Shown: piece by piece, positions 62,887 through 64,000 of the stretch
Numbering within the stretch: position 1 is the first letter of the stretch
Layout: the number at the start of each line of letters is the position of its first letter
Source: Acidisoma sp. PAMC 29798
GTDB lineage: Bacteria; Pseudomonadota; Alphaproteobacteria; Acetobacterales; Acetobacteraceae
Reading direction: 5' to 3'
DNA length: 64,000 nt
NCBI RefSeq assembly: GCF_030252425.1
Contig: NZ_CP126995.1
Span: forward strand, 140,535 to 204,534
Notes under the pieces: model-generated
Databases searched by the model: none
What the model was told of the DNA's origin: nothing
The model's input: the letters and a program-made list of their open reading frames with translations, nothing else
Translations under genes and position numbers: made by a program

Positions 62887-62965
62887 GTCAATCCATCCTC
62901 ATCTGAGGAAAACCCGACCAATCTGGAACCCTTTTTCTTCTTTCTAAACCCGATAACTTACATTC

Positions 62966-63205
62966 TCACGCGACCGCGACGCCGGCCGACTTTTCCTCCC
63001 ATGTCACTGGGCTGGCAAGAAGCCGCGTCGGCCCGTAATCCTCCTCCTGCTCAATCGACATAGCCCCGTCGCGCGCGAGTTCCAGCGCCGCGAGCAGGGT
63101 GCTGGCGACCACGGCCCGCGCTCTCAGACCCCGGTTTGCGGCGTCAGCCGAGATCGCCGGCAGGAACTGGCTCAACTCGCCGACCTCCGGGTACCAGGGC
63201 CGGTC
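62966..63205 (-). pseudogene. ScpA C-terminal fragment
   Basis: The minus strand encodes ELSQFLPAI, RAVVASTLLAALELARDGAM and IEQEEDYGPTRLL, matching the winged-helix end of alphaproteobacterial ScpA (segregation and condensation protein A), which binds the SMC head. Upstream of about 63205 the sequence turns into ISL3 transposase on the other strand, so only the last 80 or so residues remain. Confidence 0.65.
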
Positions 63206-63993
63206 TCCACGGCGTGCGGGAAGACCTGTTTGCGCAGGTTCGTGCCCTCTACGACGCCGGCAAGACTGCAACGACGATTTGCGAGGAACTCGGCCTCAGC
63301 CGTCGACGCGTAGACCGCTGGGTGAGGCTCGAGCGACTGCCACCGCGCAACGCAATCGCCAGGTCACCGCGTTCACCGGGACACTTCCACGACTACCTGG
63401 CCCGTCGCTGGAAAGAGGGTTGCACACTCGCGACCCGCCTGTTGACTGAGATCAAGGGTCTCGGGTACACGGGATGCTACACGCATTTGGCACGTCTTCT
63501 TGCGCCCTGGCGCAGCAAGACAAGCAGCAAAGTCCAGGAGAAGGAGCGACAGCTGCCCCCGTCATCAATACCGTTGCCTCGCGATCCTACTACCGGTCGC
63601 CCCCTCTCGCCCCTGACGGCGGGCGCATTGTGTATCAAGCCCCGCCCGCTGCTATCGGTCCGTCAAATGGCAACGGTCGATGCGCTCAAGGCGAATTCGC
63701 CAGAGTTCGTGGTCATGCGGCAGCTCGCGATGCGATTTCGAGGCATCCTTCGTAGCCGTAACATCGACGCGCTTGGTCGATGGCTCAAGGATGCACACGA
63801 GTGCCGAATATACGAGATGCAGCGCTTCGCCCGAATGTTGCAAAGCGATTTGGACGCGGTGACGAACGCGCTCACGCTCCCCTGGAGCAACGGCCAGACA
63901 GAGGGCCAGATCAGCCGACTGAAGACCCTGAAGCGCTCCATGTATGGCCGCGCGGGAGTGGAATTGTTGCGAGCTCGGGTTCTTCCGTTCTGA
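63205..63993 (+). pseudogene. ISL3-family transposase, 3' part
   Basis: From about 63214 the plus strand encodes a helix-turn-helix (ALYDAGKTATTICEELGLSR) and then the C-terminal DDE_Tnp_ISL3 part, ending in the well-known SNGQTEGQISRLKTLKR and AGVELLRARVLPF. The N-terminal zinc-binding half and first catalytic residues are missing. The open frame reaches back to 63136 through reversed ScpA sequence, a chance fusion at the junction. Confidence 0.85.
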
Positions 63994-64000
63994 ATGCGTT

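Noticed and set aside
1..64000. tRNA, rRNA, riboswitch or CRISPR features.
   Set aside because: I saw no cloverleaf, rRNA core sequence, conserved riboswitch motif or spaced direct repeats while reading the window; a covariance-model scan would be decisive.

Overview
The window is GC-rich DNA with the look of an alphaproteobacterial plasmid, chromid or integrated mobile island. The reasons are a trb mating-pair apparatus in the Ti-plasmid gene order (trbBCDEJKLFGHI), many CUT2-type (ribose-like) ABC sugar transporters with FadR-, HutC- and RpiR-type regulators, a D-erythronate dehydrogenase, and IS families common on Rhizobiales and Acetobacteraceae replicons. The family cannot be fixed from sequence alone. 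No rRNA, tRNA, CRISPR array, replication initiator or relaxase was seen.

Region 1 (1-18.4 kb) is the mobility backbone. It has a 5'-cut hypothetical gene, a serine resolvase with a candidate res site, two unknown genes, a two-gene AbiE-type toxin-antitoxin cassette, and then an 11-gene trb operon on the minus strand (15.6 to 5.6 kb). The AbiE cassette lies between the true 3' end of trbI and a second, diverged trbI tail. Two XRE regulators and small hypotheticals lie to the right of trbB.

Region 2 (18.4-50.1 kb) is bracketed by two nearly identical tyrosine-recombinase genes in inverted orientation. The left copy lacks the four residues that include the catalytic tyrosine. Between them are an APC permease, a CUT2 transporter (22.4-26.1 kb), a second CUT2 operon with a TIM-barrel isomerase, RpiR regulator and PfkB kinase (27.4-33.75 kb), two cyclic-di-GMP genes (one split by an IS5 element), an insertion-sequence scrapyard (IS6-like, IS110 remnants, IS30 nested in IS3), and a third CUT2 operon with a GntR regulator and DenD (42.9-48.9 kb).

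Region 3 (50.4-61.7 kb) is one long plus-strand operon, mostly coupled by 4-bp stop/start overlaps. It holds a HutC-type regulator behind a perfect 14-bp palindrome, a frameshifted PfkB kinase, a BtpA/SgcQ protein, two related proteins of unknown function, two CUT2 transporters built from single-domain ATPases, and an M20 amidohydrolase. It looks like an uptake and catabolic system for a derivatised sugar whose substrate is not known to me.

Region 4 (61.7-64 kb) is debris: a cut hypothetical, a decayed IS6-like element, a ScpA tail and the 3' part of an ISL3 transposase fused onto it.

The overall picture is an accessory element that has collected five sugar-transport modules through repeated IS activity and recombination, alongside a conjugation apparatus and a plasmid-stabilising or phage-defence cassette.
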